Position numbers and translations under genes: made by a program
Shown here: positions 17,219 through 26,137 of the stretch, piece after piece
Position numbering within the stretch: the first letter of the stretch is position 1
How the letters are laid out: each line of letters starts with the position of its first letter
DNA from: Microcoleus sp. bin48.metabat.b7b8b9.023
GTDB lineage: Bacteria; Cyanobacteriota; Cyanobacteriia; Cyanobacteriales; Microcoleaceae
DNA: 64,000 nt
Direction of reading: 5' to 3'
Assembly: GCF_013299185.1 (NCBI RefSeq)
Contig: NZ_JAAFKG010000014.1
Span: 57,244 to 121,243 of the forward strand
Notes under the pieces: model-generated
Seen by the model: the letters and a program-made list of their open reading frames with translations, nothing else
Database searches by the model: none
Told to the model about the DNA's origin: nothing

Positions 17219-18319
17219 CTACAACAAAACCTGCTCTATCTTAAGGTTTCGACTCTGCATAGCTCCTTCAAACAGCTCAGTAGAAAGAGCCTGTTCTACC
17301 GACCAAACCCCCGGTTTTGTTAATGTCCCTTCTAACATTAATTGAGCAATGCTGCCAGTACCGATACCCGCTGCTGTGGCAGCATTCGGGTGTAGCGCTG
17401 TCGATCGCACTTTTGCGGGTTGACCGTTTTTGATGCCGCTCACTTGCGATCGCACAGCCACGCCCACACCGCTAAAATTATTGCTAACAGCCGTCATCCC
17501 GTAGCTGACATAAGACAAAAACTCAATGACAGAATTATTTTTCAGCCAGCTATCCGGCCAGTATTTAGCAACAAACCAAGTCAAGTGATTGTAAAGGTCG
17601 GGAGAAGTGCCAAATTTAGTAATAACTGTTTTTACGGGGAAAGTTTCGGGCAAAGTAATCGCTTCCGGCATATCGAACCAGTAAACGCCTGTTTTGCCGT
17701 AGGGTGCGGGAAACTCTATCATTTCGCGATCGGTGTATGGTTTGATTTGCTGTAGTTTGCCATCAACCAAAACATCAAAAGGAGTTTGCAAACCTAAAAA
17801 AGTAGTACGCATGACGGTAACGCCAGCACCGCCGGAACCGCCGACAACATAACTCAAATGAATGTGTTCTGCGGTATCTAATTGCTCCACATCTCGGCGC
17901 ACCATGCTGTTAGAAACTCCCGGAAAAATACCCGTATTGATAATCGCTGTCACCCCGGCATTTTTAGCAGTTTCCCGACAGTCTAAAGCTCTGCGAGTAA
18001 AACTGCTGCTGTCACTGACATCGGTATAATTAACACCTGCTTCGATGCAAGTTTTCAATACACCCGCGTCTCGGTAGTGAAAAGGCCCGGCACAGTGAAC
18101 GACGAGGTTAGAGGCTGAAATTGCTTGGCGCAAAGCTGCACTGTCTGCTAAATCTAAAGATAAATAGCGCGATCGATCCGGCGATAACTCTGGAGGAAGA
18201 GAGCCATTGGGGTCGCGTCCGGTAATAGTAACTTCTGCGTCGGTATAAGTGAGAATATCTTGGGCAACACTGTTGCCAATTCGTCCGCGCCCGCCGACAA
18301 TCAAAACTCGGTTTGCCAT
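17219..18319 (-). CDS. Saccharopine dehydrogenase-like NAD(P)-binding protein
   Basis: A 366-residue protein. The N-terminal Rossmann fold is clear (RVLIVGGRGRIGNSVAQDIL, then ITGRD at residues about 32-36). The middle segment (INTGIFPGVSNSMVRRDVEQL, residues about 125-145) is typical of the saccharopine dehydrogenase/reductase superfamily, which includes many cyanobacterial and plant members of unknown substrate. It is not convincing as a lysine-pathway enzyme, because no partner gene is present. It is located 336 bases downstream of crtO's 3' end on the same strand, so a link is possible but unproven. Confidence 0.82.
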   Translation of the reverse strand: MANRVLIVGGRGRIGNSVAQDILTYTDAEVTITGRDPNGSLPPELSPDRSRYLSLDLADSAALRQAISASNLVVHCAGPFHYRDAGVLKTCIEAGVNYTDVSDSSSFTRRALDCRETAKNAGVTAIINTGIFPGVSNSMVRRDVEQLDTAEHIHLSYVVGGSGGAGVTVMRTTFLGLQTPFDVLVDGKLQQIKPYTDREMIEFPAPYGKTGVYWFDMPEAITLPETFPVKTVITKFGTSPDLYNHLTWFVAKYWPDSWLKNNSVIEFLSYVSYGMTAVSNNFSGVGVAVRSQVSGIKNGQPAKVRSTALHPNAATAAGIGTGSIAQLMLEGTLTKPGVWSVEQALSTELFEGAMQSRNLKIEQVLL

Positions 18320-18655
18320 CGCTCAAAAAGGGGTAACGCCATCTTTTAGTATCTTAACTTTGGATCTATCTTTTCATCCACATCAAGTATGAATTTATGA
18401 TAATTGGAGATGCTTCTCGATTGGCGATCGCCCATGAGCGCAGATGGGCTGGGGCGATAGGCAAGAAGAATGACTTTTTAATTGATTTGCCCGTTTTTTC
18501 CAATATATAAAACGCGCGAGTCGGATTGTCCTGAAATAGCATACTCGTACAAATAACAAACAAAACACAGAGCAACGCAAATATCAAGATGATTCATCTG
18601 CGTCGCTCTGCGTTTATCCGCGTTCATCTATCTGCGGTTGCTAAAAATCTTACTT
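18320..18655. other. Intergenic gap between crtO and the reductase gene
   Basis: The 336 bases contain only short low-complexity pieces such as CGTTTATCCGCGTTCATC, a phrase common in cyanobacterial intergenic DNA. The two ORF-track entries here have no family features. I see nothing functional. Confidence 0.5.
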
Positions 18656-20380
18656 CTAATTAATCCGAAACACCGACTTAGCCGTCGATTTCAGAGAATT
18701 AGCCGCATCCGCTAAAATTTGCGCGATCGGCTGCTGCGAGTGCATGAACACGCGAGCAGTATTGCGTCCCGGCATCCCCGAAATCGAGCCGCCGGGGTGC
18801 GTGCCCGCACCGGTGAGGAACAAACCGTCGATCGGCGTTTTGTAATTAGCCAACTCGGGTAACGGACGGAAAAATATCATCTGATCCAGCGTCATGTCAA
18901 CGTGGTAATAATTCCCCTTCAGCGCCCCCAAACGCTCTCCCAATTCCGCCGGACTTTCCACGCGGCGGCCGATAATTGAGTTCTTGATATTGGGTGCGTA
19001 TTCTGCTAATTTGTCAATGCAGCGATCGGCAACTTTGTTTTTCAGCTCATCCGTCCAACCCGTACCGTGCTGGCCGGTTCCTTCAGCATTTTCGATTTGG
19101 TAGGGAGCAAAAAATTCAATCCAAGCCGTATGGTGTCCGGGGGGAGCCATTGACGGGTCTCGTACCGTCGGAAACACGACATACATCGACGGATCGGAAT
19201 CGGGGATTTTGCCGATCGCAGGCTCGGTGTGAGCAATTTCTACGTGTTTCACCGAATCAGCAATCAACACAGAACCCATTAAATATTCGTCTTTATGGTT
19301 CCAGCGATCGAACTTAGGTACCTCATTGAGAGCTAAATCTATTTTCAGAATTGTCTCATTATTATTGACAATTTTGCGCTCCAATCTTTCCCGCAAATTC
19401 GGATCGGCACTGTCAACATCGCTGGAGTCCATCAAGTGCAGAAACAAACGCTTCGCATCAATATTAGAAATGACGCCTTTAGTCGCTCGATATTCTGTGC
19501 CGCCTGCAACTCTAACACCGACAGCGCGGCCGTTATCAACTAATATTTTCTCGACGTGCTGGTCGGTAAGTATAACACCCGCATAGCTTTTCACCAAATT
19601 GACTAATGCTTGCACCAACGCACCCGTTCCTCCCCGCGGCCTCGCCATCCCCGGATTGTGGCGCATCGCCATCATAATTGCGCCTATAGCAATGGTTTTT
19701 TGGGAAGGAGGCGCGCCTAATTCTGATGCCAATCGGGCGAGAGGTGCTTTAATAAATTCCTCATCAAACCATTCGTTAAGAAGATCCTCCGCACTGGTAA
19801 TCATCGTGCGAATAAAGTCCAGCGTTTTCTCTGGGGAACCGATGACTGAAAATAAGTCTTTGAGTTTGGCAATATCGTAATTGCCGGCAATATTTATTAG
19901 AGACTTTGGCGGTGCGTTAAACATCGGCATCATCGCACTTACAGCCCGCTGCCAAAAATCTGTATATTCGGCATATTTTTTAGCATCGCGCTCATTGTAG
20001 CGGGCAATTTCCGCACAGGTTTTTTCTACAGAAGTGTGCGCTAAAAAATATTTACCGTCGGGATGCGGACAAAAGGCAACCGGATCGCAGTAAAGATATT
20101 CTAAACCATATTTTTCCAGTTCTAATTCTTCTACAACTGGCCCTAAATGGATAAATTCGTGGTCGATCGCGCACAGATTAAATTTAAAATCCGGCAATTC
20201 GGGAATCGCAGCTTCAGTCGTGGCGGCACCGCCGGGAACCGAACGTTTTTCTAACAAAAGAACGGTATATCCAGCTTTGAGGAGATAAGACGCACAGACA
20301 AGCCCGTTGTGACCTGCTCCTATGATAATCACATCATACGTTTGCATAGATGAAACTCTGGGATGGGATGTTTTGCTCAT
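18656..20380 (-). CDS. crtO: Beta-carotene ketolase CrtO
   Basis: A 574-residue FAD-dependent oxidoreductase. The N-terminal dinucleotide-binding motif is VIIIGAGHNGLVCASYLLKAGYTVLLLEK, and the sequence from there follows the Synechocystis CrtO ketolase closely as I recall it (AIDHEFIHLGPV, FNAPP, DLLNEWFDEEFIKAPLARL, GTGALV, GVISNIDAKRLFL, TGAGTHPGGSISGMPGRN). CrtO makes echinenone by adding a keto group to beta-carotene. It may start at MQTYDV (20347), eleven residues inside the ORF, which matches the Synechocystis N-terminus better. Neither start has a strong ribosome site. Confidence 0.9.
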   Translation of the reverse strand: MSKTSHPRVSSMQTYDVIIIGAGHNGLVCASYLLKAGYTVLLLEKRSVPGGAATTEAAIPELPDFKFNLCAIDHEFIHLGPVVEELELEKYGLEYLYCDPVAFCPHPDGKYFLAHTSVEKTCAEIARYNERDAKKYAEYTDFWQRAVSAMMPMFNAPPKSLINIAGNYDIAKLKDLFSVIGSPEKTLDFIRTMITSAEDLLNEWFDEEFIKAPLARLASELGAPPSQKTIAIGAIMMAMRHNPGMARPRGGTGALVQALVNLVKSYAGVILTDQHVEKILVDNGRAVGVRVAGGTEYRATKGVISNIDAKRLFLHLMDSSDVDSADPNLRERLERKIVNNNETILKIDLALNEVPKFDRWNHKDEYLMGSVLIADSVKHVEIAHTEPAIGKIPDSDPSMYVVFPTVRDPSMAPPGHHTAWIEFFAPYQIENAEGTGQHGTGWTDELKNKVADRCIDKLAEYAPNIKNSIIGRRVESPAELGERLGALKGNYYHVDMTLDQMIFFRPLPELANYKTPIDGLFLTGAGTHPGGSISGMPGRNTARVFMHSQQPIAQILADAANSLKSTAKSVFRIN

Positions 20381-20508
20381 TTTACAAAAATTAACAACTT
20401 TGCGGTTTCTATCAATAGAAATAGATTCATCTTAAAAGAGTAGTTTGAGCATCTTACAAAAGATGTAGTTTTGACTTAGTGCTGCTGTGCGATCGCCTTT
20501 ATTTCTTC

Positions 20509-20650
20509 TTGAATTTACCAGAAAGAATTGGTTTCAAGCCGCAACCCCGATCGGGAGAAATTAAAATAAGACTATTCATTACTCCAATCCTCTTCCTGCC
20601 AGGTAGAGGTCGCTCTCAACTGTCAACTGTCAACTGTCAACTGTCAACTG
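20509..20650 (+). repeat. Dispersed repeat (about 135 bp) ending in heptamer array
   Basis: Runs from AATTTACCAGAAAGAATTGG through TATTCATTACTCCAATCCTC to GAGGTCGCTCTCAACTGTC and a CAACTGT tandem array. A second full copy is at 49468-49597 and an inverted copy at 8866-9062. It lies upstream of crtO, so it may sit in the promoter region. Otherwise the gap 20381-20724 is empty. Confidence 0.8.
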
Positions 20651-20724
20651 AACGATCGCTCGCCACGCCAATTTGCCCAGCATTATATCACAGAAATTTG
20701 AACTTATCTGTATTACACAAAAAA

Positions 20725-21471
20725 TTAACAATCCGTAGGATTTCCCAGATAAACTATTGTTTTGTAAACCAATGAAACAAAGCCGCGATCGTCGGAGTGA
20801 GCTTGATAAAGTTCGGTTAAATCCGAGATAAGTTTCTGCAATGGAGGCCCGGAGTTCGGCATATAAGATGAGCTTTGTGCCCGCCCGATTAACCCTGCTA
20901 AATCTAAATCTTGTCTATTAGCAAATTCGATCGATCGCACACAAGTAAAATCTGCACTCGCAAGTATTGGTTCGATCGAGCGATCGTGCTTTTGGGCAGG
21001 ATAGCTCTGGGAAGCGCTCTTAACAATTTGAGTGTAGCCCTCTGTCAGCGCATCCGTGCGATCGCGCAAATTCCAAACTACAGCCAACCTTCCCGATGGC
21101 TTGAGAATTCGCCGAAATTCTGGTAAAGTTAAAACTGGATTGAACCAATGGAAAGACTGGAAACACGCGACTAAATCGATCGATCTCTCAGGCAAATTAG
21201 TAGCTTCGGAAGTTCCATCTCTAAACTCTACCAAAGTATGAGGTGCAGCCGCTTGTCTCATCTCGGCATTGGGTTCTATTGCTAATACTCGAACCTCTCT
21301 TTCTGCTAACAAACGGGAAGAAATGCCCGTACCTGCACCGATATCGGCTGCGGTTAACTGTGAAGGTTCCCCAACTCCTGCTAAAATCGCATCGATCGCA
21401 GCGGCTGGATAACTCGGGCGGTATTTGACATAATCCGTAGCGCGATCGGAAAATCGATCGAGTGGATTCAT
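20725..21471 (-). CDS. Class I SAM-dependent methyltransferase
   Basis: About 248 residues from MNPLDRFSDRATDY. The upstream start at 21504 lies in ATGACTCATAACT repeat-like DNA. Motif I is ADIGAGTGISSRLLAE, followed by the acidic end of beta-2 in VLAIEPNAEMRQAA. FHWFNPVLTLPEFRRILKPSGRLAVVWNLRD is typical of the UbiE/SmtA-like methyltransferase_11 group. The substrate is unknown. It is monocistronic and is followed by a repeat-rich gap. Confidence 0.85.
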   Translation of the reverse strand: MNPLDRFSDRATDYVKYRPSYPAAAIDAILAGVGEPSQLTAADIGAGTGISSRLLAEREVRVLAIEPNAEMRQAAAPHTLVEFRDGTSEATNLPERSIDLVACFQSFHWFNPVLTLPEFRRILKPSGRLAVVWNLRDRTDALTEGYTQIVKSASQSYPAQKHDRSIEPILASADFTCVRSIEFANRQDLDLAGLIGRAQSSSYMPNSGPPLQKLISDLTELYQAHSDDRGFVSLVYKTIVYLGNPTDC

Positions 21472-21532
21472 CTCGTAAAGTGGTGGTTGGGAGTTATGAG
21501 TCATTAGTTATTAGTTATGAGTTATAGCGGTT

Positions 21533-21629
21533 CTCACAAAGATTAGGTACGTTGTTGGGCTTCAGCCCTCTGGATTCAAGCGGTTATATAAGCTGTCAGT
21601 CATACCTCATCTTTCTGAGACAGGCTATA
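21533..21629 (-). mobile_element. TA-type MITE copy 2 (reverse)
   Basis: Ends TATAGCGGTTCTCACAAAGA and ACCTCATCTTTCTGAGACAGGCTATA are inverted. The core AGGTACGTTGTTGGGCTTCA is in the opposite orientation to copy 3. It lies in the 491-base gap 21505-21995, which also holds a CCCCACCCCAGCCCTCCCC stretch and a GTCCGCGAAGGCGGAC hairpin but no gene. Confidence 0.75.
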
Positions 21630-21886
21630 TCAGTCATTAGTTATTAGCCATCAGTAATCATACCAAATCCGGGTTGGTAAATTATTTATTTTCTTAGTCC
21701 GCGAAGGCGGACTTCGTTTTTGTAGAAGCGATTTTAATCGCCGAATCATAGTTCGATCGTAGCGCAAAACGGGCGATCGGAGAACAATATAGGAATCCTT
21801 GCAGGAATCGTAAATTTTTAACCCCACCCCAGCCCTCCCCTTACTAAGGGGAGGGAGCAAGAAATTGACAAATGATTTACGATCGC

Positions 21887-21993
21887 TATAGCCTTTCTCG
21901 AAAAGGTGAGGTATGGCTGACAGGTTACATAACCTCCCAGACAAAGAGGGCTAAAGCCCAACAACATACCTCATCTTTCTGAGAACCGCTATA
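21887..21993 (+). mobile_element. TA-type MITE copy 3
   Basis: TATAGCCTTTCTCGAAAAGG to GAGAACCGCTATA, 107 bases with near-complementary ends. It stops two bases short of the ROCO gene's stop codon, so insertion happened right at the gene's 3' edge without entering the frame. Confidence 0.8.
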
Positions 21994-21995
21994 TA

Positions 21996-24812
21996 TTAAT
22001 ACTCACCTACAAACTGCTCGTGAACCCACAGGAATTCGCGCCGTCTATTCTGCACTCGAACTAAACCACCAAAGCCAGGATCTTTGGCTTTTAGCAGCGC
22101 GTGTAATTCTCGCAAAATCGAGCCTTTTGCCACGATCGCTGAGTCGCCTTGTTGCCAATCTGGGATATCATTTTCGGTAGATGAATTAGTAGCTAAATCG
22201 CTGACTTTCAAGGTAGACTCGATGCTTTTTTGTCCTAAATCGAGTTCCTCTTCAATGCCTTTGTAGGTGGCTTCGTCTAGCATGAACTTTGTTGCCGAGG
22301 CTGCGACAGGTAAGACTAGACTCAGGGTTCCGGTCAAAAGTTTGAGATAGGGGGCTGCTTTGGTAAACCATGCGCGCGATACTTCCAATTCATAAACTCC
22401 TTTCTGCTTGTCGTGAGGATTTAAGGCGGGAAGCGGTTGACGAGAGTGTTCGCACCAGAGAGTAATTTGCAATTTTGTACTAATCCATTTTGGGCGATCG
22501 AAAAAGCTTGGATCGATCGGCTTGAAACTGAACAAACGCGGCCCATCTTTCGCTTCATCCGTGAGCATTTGCATCAGCGACGCAAATTCCTCATCGACTT
22601 TGCTGAGAATAATCCGCTGTTCCTGAGACAATGACTGATATCGTTGTTGATTTCGACTATCGAAAGTTACTAAATCTTCGCGGATGATTTTTAGCTCATC
22701 TTTAACAATAGTGCGAAACTGCTGAATGCCGATTTCTTGAGATGGAGGTGGAGCAATTGGCGCGTTATTCAGCAAAGAATCAATATTTTGCCATTCACCG
22801 CAGCCTGAAATCGGACAGGGATAATCATGACGGTGCTTCTTTTTACTCTCAATTAGTTTCTCTACTTCAAATAGCCCGTTTCCAGGCAAATTTTTACCGC
22901 AAGGCGCAATGCAGGGAACCATCACATTACATCGCAATCCTTCCCAGAAATTCTCGACTAGCCATTTAATCTCTTGGGTGAGATAAGACAAAAACCGTTC
23001 TGGATAAGCTGCCCGCACGGTGATTTTGACATCAGTATCAATATATTCCAGCAATGCCCGACCGTTGTAGTCGTTGTCAAGCATCAAACCCCGTTTCCAA
23101 TGAATACTTTTTTCGTAATTGCATCGCCCCAGCGAGTATTTGTGCAAGCGCACAATCAACTGATAAAACAATCCTTCTGCTACTGCAAGTTGTCCTCGAT
23201 CGTCCACAATCTGGCAGATTTGCACTTGTTGTCTGTCTCCGGCTTCCGGTTGCTGTCCCCAATCGGGCAATTCCGGGCGCGTATCGGGTACGAGTTGAGC
23301 AATCAAACTGGTGTTGCTGGGTTTAGTTGGGTCGAGCACCACGCGGTAAGATAAATCGAAGCGTTCCATCAGCTTGAGAAAGATGGGATGTAGTTCTTTC
23401 GGATAGCCATTCTCGCCTGGAAACGGGGGATTGCTCCATAATTCACCCAGATGGTCAAAGTCTACTAAACCGTTGCGGCGGCGGGTTAATTCATCGTCGA
23501 GTGCGAAACTAATTGCCTTTGCTAACCAGTCGGGTTTAAGGATAACAATATTTCGCAGTATTGGATCGTAATGGTAATGAATGATATGCCCCAAAGTATG
23601 GGAAATGCGAAGGAAAAGTTCTGCTTGTTCTTTATCGATTCCGTGTCGATCACAAATGGCAATAACTTCATCGTAGGGGAGATAGGCTTTGTCGTTTGTC
23701 TGCAAGATTTCCCGCACTCGCTGCCATTTTGCGGGAACGGAACGTCCCATTTCGGGAAGAGAGGCGGCGACACTAGCGATCGCACTTTTTAATTCTGCCA
23801 CGCCGTTGCGGGAGTTCTGAGCGTCGGGTTTGCTGTTGACATGGAAGAAGCCGAGCACCGTATCGCTGCCGAATCGATCGCAAATTTCCTGTCTGTCAAT
23901 GTCGGGTTGTCGCTGTCCGGGGCCGCCGTGGGTGGCGACTACTAGCACTTTGGCATCTGGTTCGCGATGCTTGATCAGGGTAATCCACTCTTTGACAAAG
24001 CCCTGCTGGGGGCCTTCTCGTGGCTTCCACACCACCAGATACACGGCTGGTGCACTGAAAAACAACTGGTGTGTGGGTCGATAAACGGGTTGGCCGCCAA
24101 AATCCCAACCATTGAGGGATATTTCTGTGTCGGTGTCGGGATGGGTGACAATAACTGGCTTAATTTCAATGCCGTGTGTGGTGTCACGATTTTCTAGCCA
24201 TTCATCTTCTCGCAATGCGCCTAAGAGACAACTTTTGCCTACTTCGCCTTCACCGATCAAAATCAGTTTGGCTTCATTTAGGGTGATTTCTCCTTCTGCC
24301 TTTGCCTCCAGGTATTGCAAGACGGCTTTCGTGCCTTGTTCATAGGCGGCGGCGAGGTCTGGATTGAGAGGGTTGTTGTGGAGGTTAAGCAATTGCAACT
24401 GGGTGAGGGAGGCGATCGCCTCTGGCAGTTCCGTCAGTTGGTTGTTGGAAAGGTTAAGCGTTTGCAACTGGGCGAGAGATGCGATCGCGTCTGACAGTTC
24501 TCTCAATTGGTTGTTGCTGAGATTAATCCATTGCAACTGGATGAGAGAGGAGATCGCCTCTGGCAGTTGCGTCAGTTGATTATTGTTGAGGTCAAGCCAT
24601 TGCAACTGCGTGAGGGAGGCGATCGCCTCTGGTAGTTCCTTCAATTGGTTGTTGTCAAGGTAAAGCGTTCGCAACTGAGTGAGAGATGCGATCGACTTTG
24701 GCAGTTTCTTCAGTTGCAGGTTCCCAAGATAGAGTGTTCTTGCTCCCTCTCGCCTTGCCTTTCCAATGCGTTGATATGCTTTGCGATCGCCCTCAGTTTC
24801 TAACATTGCCAA
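21996..24812 (-). CDS. ROCO protein: leucine-rich repeats, Roc GTPase, COR domain
   Basis: A 938-residue multidomain protein. Residues about 24-165 are six LRR units of 23 residues (for example LPEAIASLTQLQWLDLNNNQ). Residues about 178-345 form a Roc GTPase with P-loop LIGEGEVGKSCLLGAL and switch DFGGQ; the usual G4 lysine motif is replaced by VVATHGGPG. Residues about 365-620 fit COR, the dimerisation domain. The C-terminal 300 residues include a Cys-rich CPISGCGEWQ patch and a hydrophobic TGTLSLVLPVAAS segment. Bacterial Roco proteins (LRRK2 relatives) are signalling GTPases with unknown partners. No kinase or TIR domain is fused here. Confidence 0.92.
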   Translation of the reverse strand: MAMLETEGDRKAYQRIGKARREGARTLYLGNLQLKKLPKSIASLTQLRTLYLDNNQLKELPEAIASLTQLQWLDLNNNQLTQLPEAISSLIQLQWINLSNNQLRELSDAIASLAQLQTLNLSNNQLTELPEAIASLTQLQLLNLHNNPLNPDLAAAYEQGTKAVLQYLEAKAEGEITLNEAKLILIGEGEVGKSCLLGALREDEWLENRDTTHGIEIKPVIVTHPDTDTEISLNGWDFGGQPVYRPTHQLFFSAPAVYLVVWKPREGPQQGFVKEWITLIKHREPDAKVLVVATHGGPGQRQPDIDRQEICDRFGSDTVLGFFHVNSKPDAQNSRNGVAELKSAIASVAASLPEMGRSVPAKWQRVREILQTNDKAYLPYDEVIAICDRHGIDKEQAELFLRISHTLGHIIHYHYDPILRNIVILKPDWLAKAISFALDDELTRRRNGLVDFDHLGELWSNPPFPGENGYPKELHPIFLKLMERFDLSYRVVLDPTKPSNTSLIAQLVPDTRPELPDWGQQPEAGDRQQVQICQIVDDRGQLAVAEGLFYQLIVRLHKYSLGRCNYEKSIHWKRGLMLDNDYNGRALLEYIDTDVKITVRAAYPERFLSYLTQEIKWLVENFWEGLRCNVMVPCIAPCGKNLPGNGLFEVEKLIESKKKHRHDYPCPISGCGEWQNIDSLLNNAPIAPPPSQEIGIQQFRTIVKDELKIIREDLVTFDSRNQQRYQSLSQEQRIILSKVDEEFASLMQMLTDEAKDGPRLFSFKPIDPSFFDRPKWISTKLQITLWCEHSRQPLPALNPHDKQKGVYELEVSRAWFTKAAPYLKLLTGTLSLVLPVAASATKFMLDEATYKGIEEELDLGQKSIESTLKVSDLATNSSTENDIPDWQQGDSAIVAKGSILRELHALLKAKDPGFGGLVRVQNRRREFLWVHEQFVGEY

Positions 24813-24965
24813 TTCCTGGTTTTGATTTTTGTATATAAGTGCGATCTACCTTTGAGATGAAAGGGCGATCTTGAGACATCATTTGATTTTGAATATTCCT
24901 TAATCTCAATACAAAATAACACGAATATTTTGGCGATTCGTGAGGTTGGAGTAAACGAGCTAAAC

Positions 24966-25390
24966 CGGGTTTTTGAGTCCCTGGGCTTAGTACAAGAAAC
25001 CGGGTTTCTGCGAGGATTTACGCCTCCTCACCGAGATTTTGGAGAGAAACCCGGTTTCTGAGGCCCTGCGCGATCGCCCCCAAATCCAAGAAACCGGGTT
25101 TCTGCGACAATTTTCGCATCCCCACCAGATTTTGGAGAGAAACCCGGTTTCTGAGGCCCTGCGCGATCGCCCCCAAATCCAAGAAACCGGGTTTCTGCGA
25201 CAATTTTCGCATCCCCACCAGATTTTGGAGAGAAACCCGGTTTCTGAGGCCCTGCGCGATCGCCCCCAAATCCAAGAAACCGGGTTTCTGCGACAATTTT
25301 CGCATCCCCACCAGATTTTGGAGAGAAACCCGGTTTCTGAGGCCCTGCGCGATCGCCCCCAAATCCAAGAAACCGGGTTTCTGCGACAAT
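24966..25390. repeat. REP palindrome array with 93-bp period
   Basis: Four tandem units start at 25041, 25134, 25227 and 25320 (the last partial). Each carries GAGAAACCCGGTTTCTGAGG and AAGAAACCGGGTTTCTGCG, two near-palindromes. Single copies lie upstream (24966-25015) and at 40995-41120. The 93-base period is a multiple of three, so both strands stay open and create spurious ORFs. The array runs directly into a RAYT transposase remnant, the normal REP-transposase partnership. Confidence 0.88.
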
Positions 25391-25547
25391 TTTTGATGCC
25401 GAACCACTATCATTTATTGGTTTACCTGAAAACTAATCGTTTTTCTAACCTGATGCAGGCATTTACTCTGTCTTATGCCAAGGCTATTAATAAACGCTAT
25501 CAAAGAGTTGGTTCACTTTTTCAGGGACGGTTTGAGGCGATTCATGT
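25390..25547 (+). pseudogene. RAYT (REP-associated tyrosine transposase), 5' half
   Basis: The translation LMPNHYHLLVYLKTNRFSN... through LFQGRFEAIHV is the middle part of a Y1 transposase. HYH is the HUH-type metal motif, and the Tyr near YAKAINKRY is the likely nucleophile. The N-terminal 60 or so residues are missing, replaced by the REP array. The frame is cut after FEAIHV by a MITE at 25548. The missing C-terminal half continues exactly at 41491 on the minus strand (VDTEEYLLHL...). Confidence 0.88.
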
Positions 25548-25770
25548 GGGAGCATCTCAATTTTGTAAAAAGCATTTTTTTTATTATAGTGCTGTCCCCG
25601 CTCGCGTATTGTACAACTCGCGACCGGGGACAGCACTATATATAGCCTTTCTCAAAAAGATGAGGTATAACTGACAGCCCACACAACCCTTAAACCAAGA
25701 GGGCCAAAGCCCAACAACATACCTCATATGAGAGCTAGATCCGCTATAAATGAAAAACTGAGATGCTCCC
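25548..25770 (+). mobile_element. 9-bp-TSD-type MITE, interrupted copy
   Basis: GGGAGCATCTCA at 25548 and TGAGATGCTCCC ending 25770 are perfect 12-base inverted ends, with an internal GCTGTCCCCGCTCGCGT/ CGACCGGGGACAGC hairpin. A clean 122-bp relative is at 47708-47829. A TA-type MITE is nested at 25641-25748. The left flank is GATTCATGT but the right flank is AGTTTCGAT, so no duplication survives, consistent with rearrangement at the right end. Confidence 0.85.
25641..25748 (+). mobile_element. TA-type MITE copy 4, nested
   Basis: TATAGCCTTTCTCAAAAAGA to GATCCGCTATA, inserted at a TA inside the other MITE. Removing it restores ACTATA-AATGA, which parallels the 47708 copy. Part of its right inverted end has decayed. 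Confidence 0.82.
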
Positions 25771-25973
25771 AGTTTCGATGGCTCTGTTTGGGTGGCTCTT
25801 TTTGCTGCTGTTTTTCACGATTAATTGACCCGCCCAAAAACGGAAGTCCCCGCAGGGCTGTCGTGGGTATCCCAAGATTTTAGACCTTAGTTCGATCTCC
25901 CAGATTTATCTGTGGAGTGACCATTGTGTTTAGGACTAAAGTCATTACTACAAACCGTTGTCACATCAAATAA

Positions 25974-26042
25974 AGGTACGTAGTTGCGCTTTAGCGCTCT
26001 TTGCAGATCTATGAAAGAGCGCTGAAGCGCAACTACGTACCT
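25974..26042. repeat. Inverted repeat, co-varied form (GGTACGTAGTTGCGC)
   Basis: AGGTACGTAGTTGCGCTTTA pairs with its complement ending ACTACGTACCT. Compared with 1983-2052, both arms have changed together (TTGGGC/GCCCAA to TTGCGC/GCGCAA). It is nested between two direct copies of GTGTTTAGGACTAAAGTC (25925 and 26059), halves of the other hairpin family. The gap 25771-26137 has no gene. Confidence 0.78.
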
Positions 26043-26137
26043 AAAGATCGATTGCCTGTTGTGTTTAGGACTAAAGTCCTTACTGCGAACTCTTGAGTTT
26101 GTGTTACTAAAATATTTATTTGTTAGATTATTAGCTG

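Noticed and set aside
25041-25390. CRISPR array or genuine 211-aa/131-aa repeat proteins
   Set aside because: The 93-bp units are identical without spacers. The ORFs on both strands follow from a period divisible by three, and neither strand has a ribosome site or family match outside the transposase tail.
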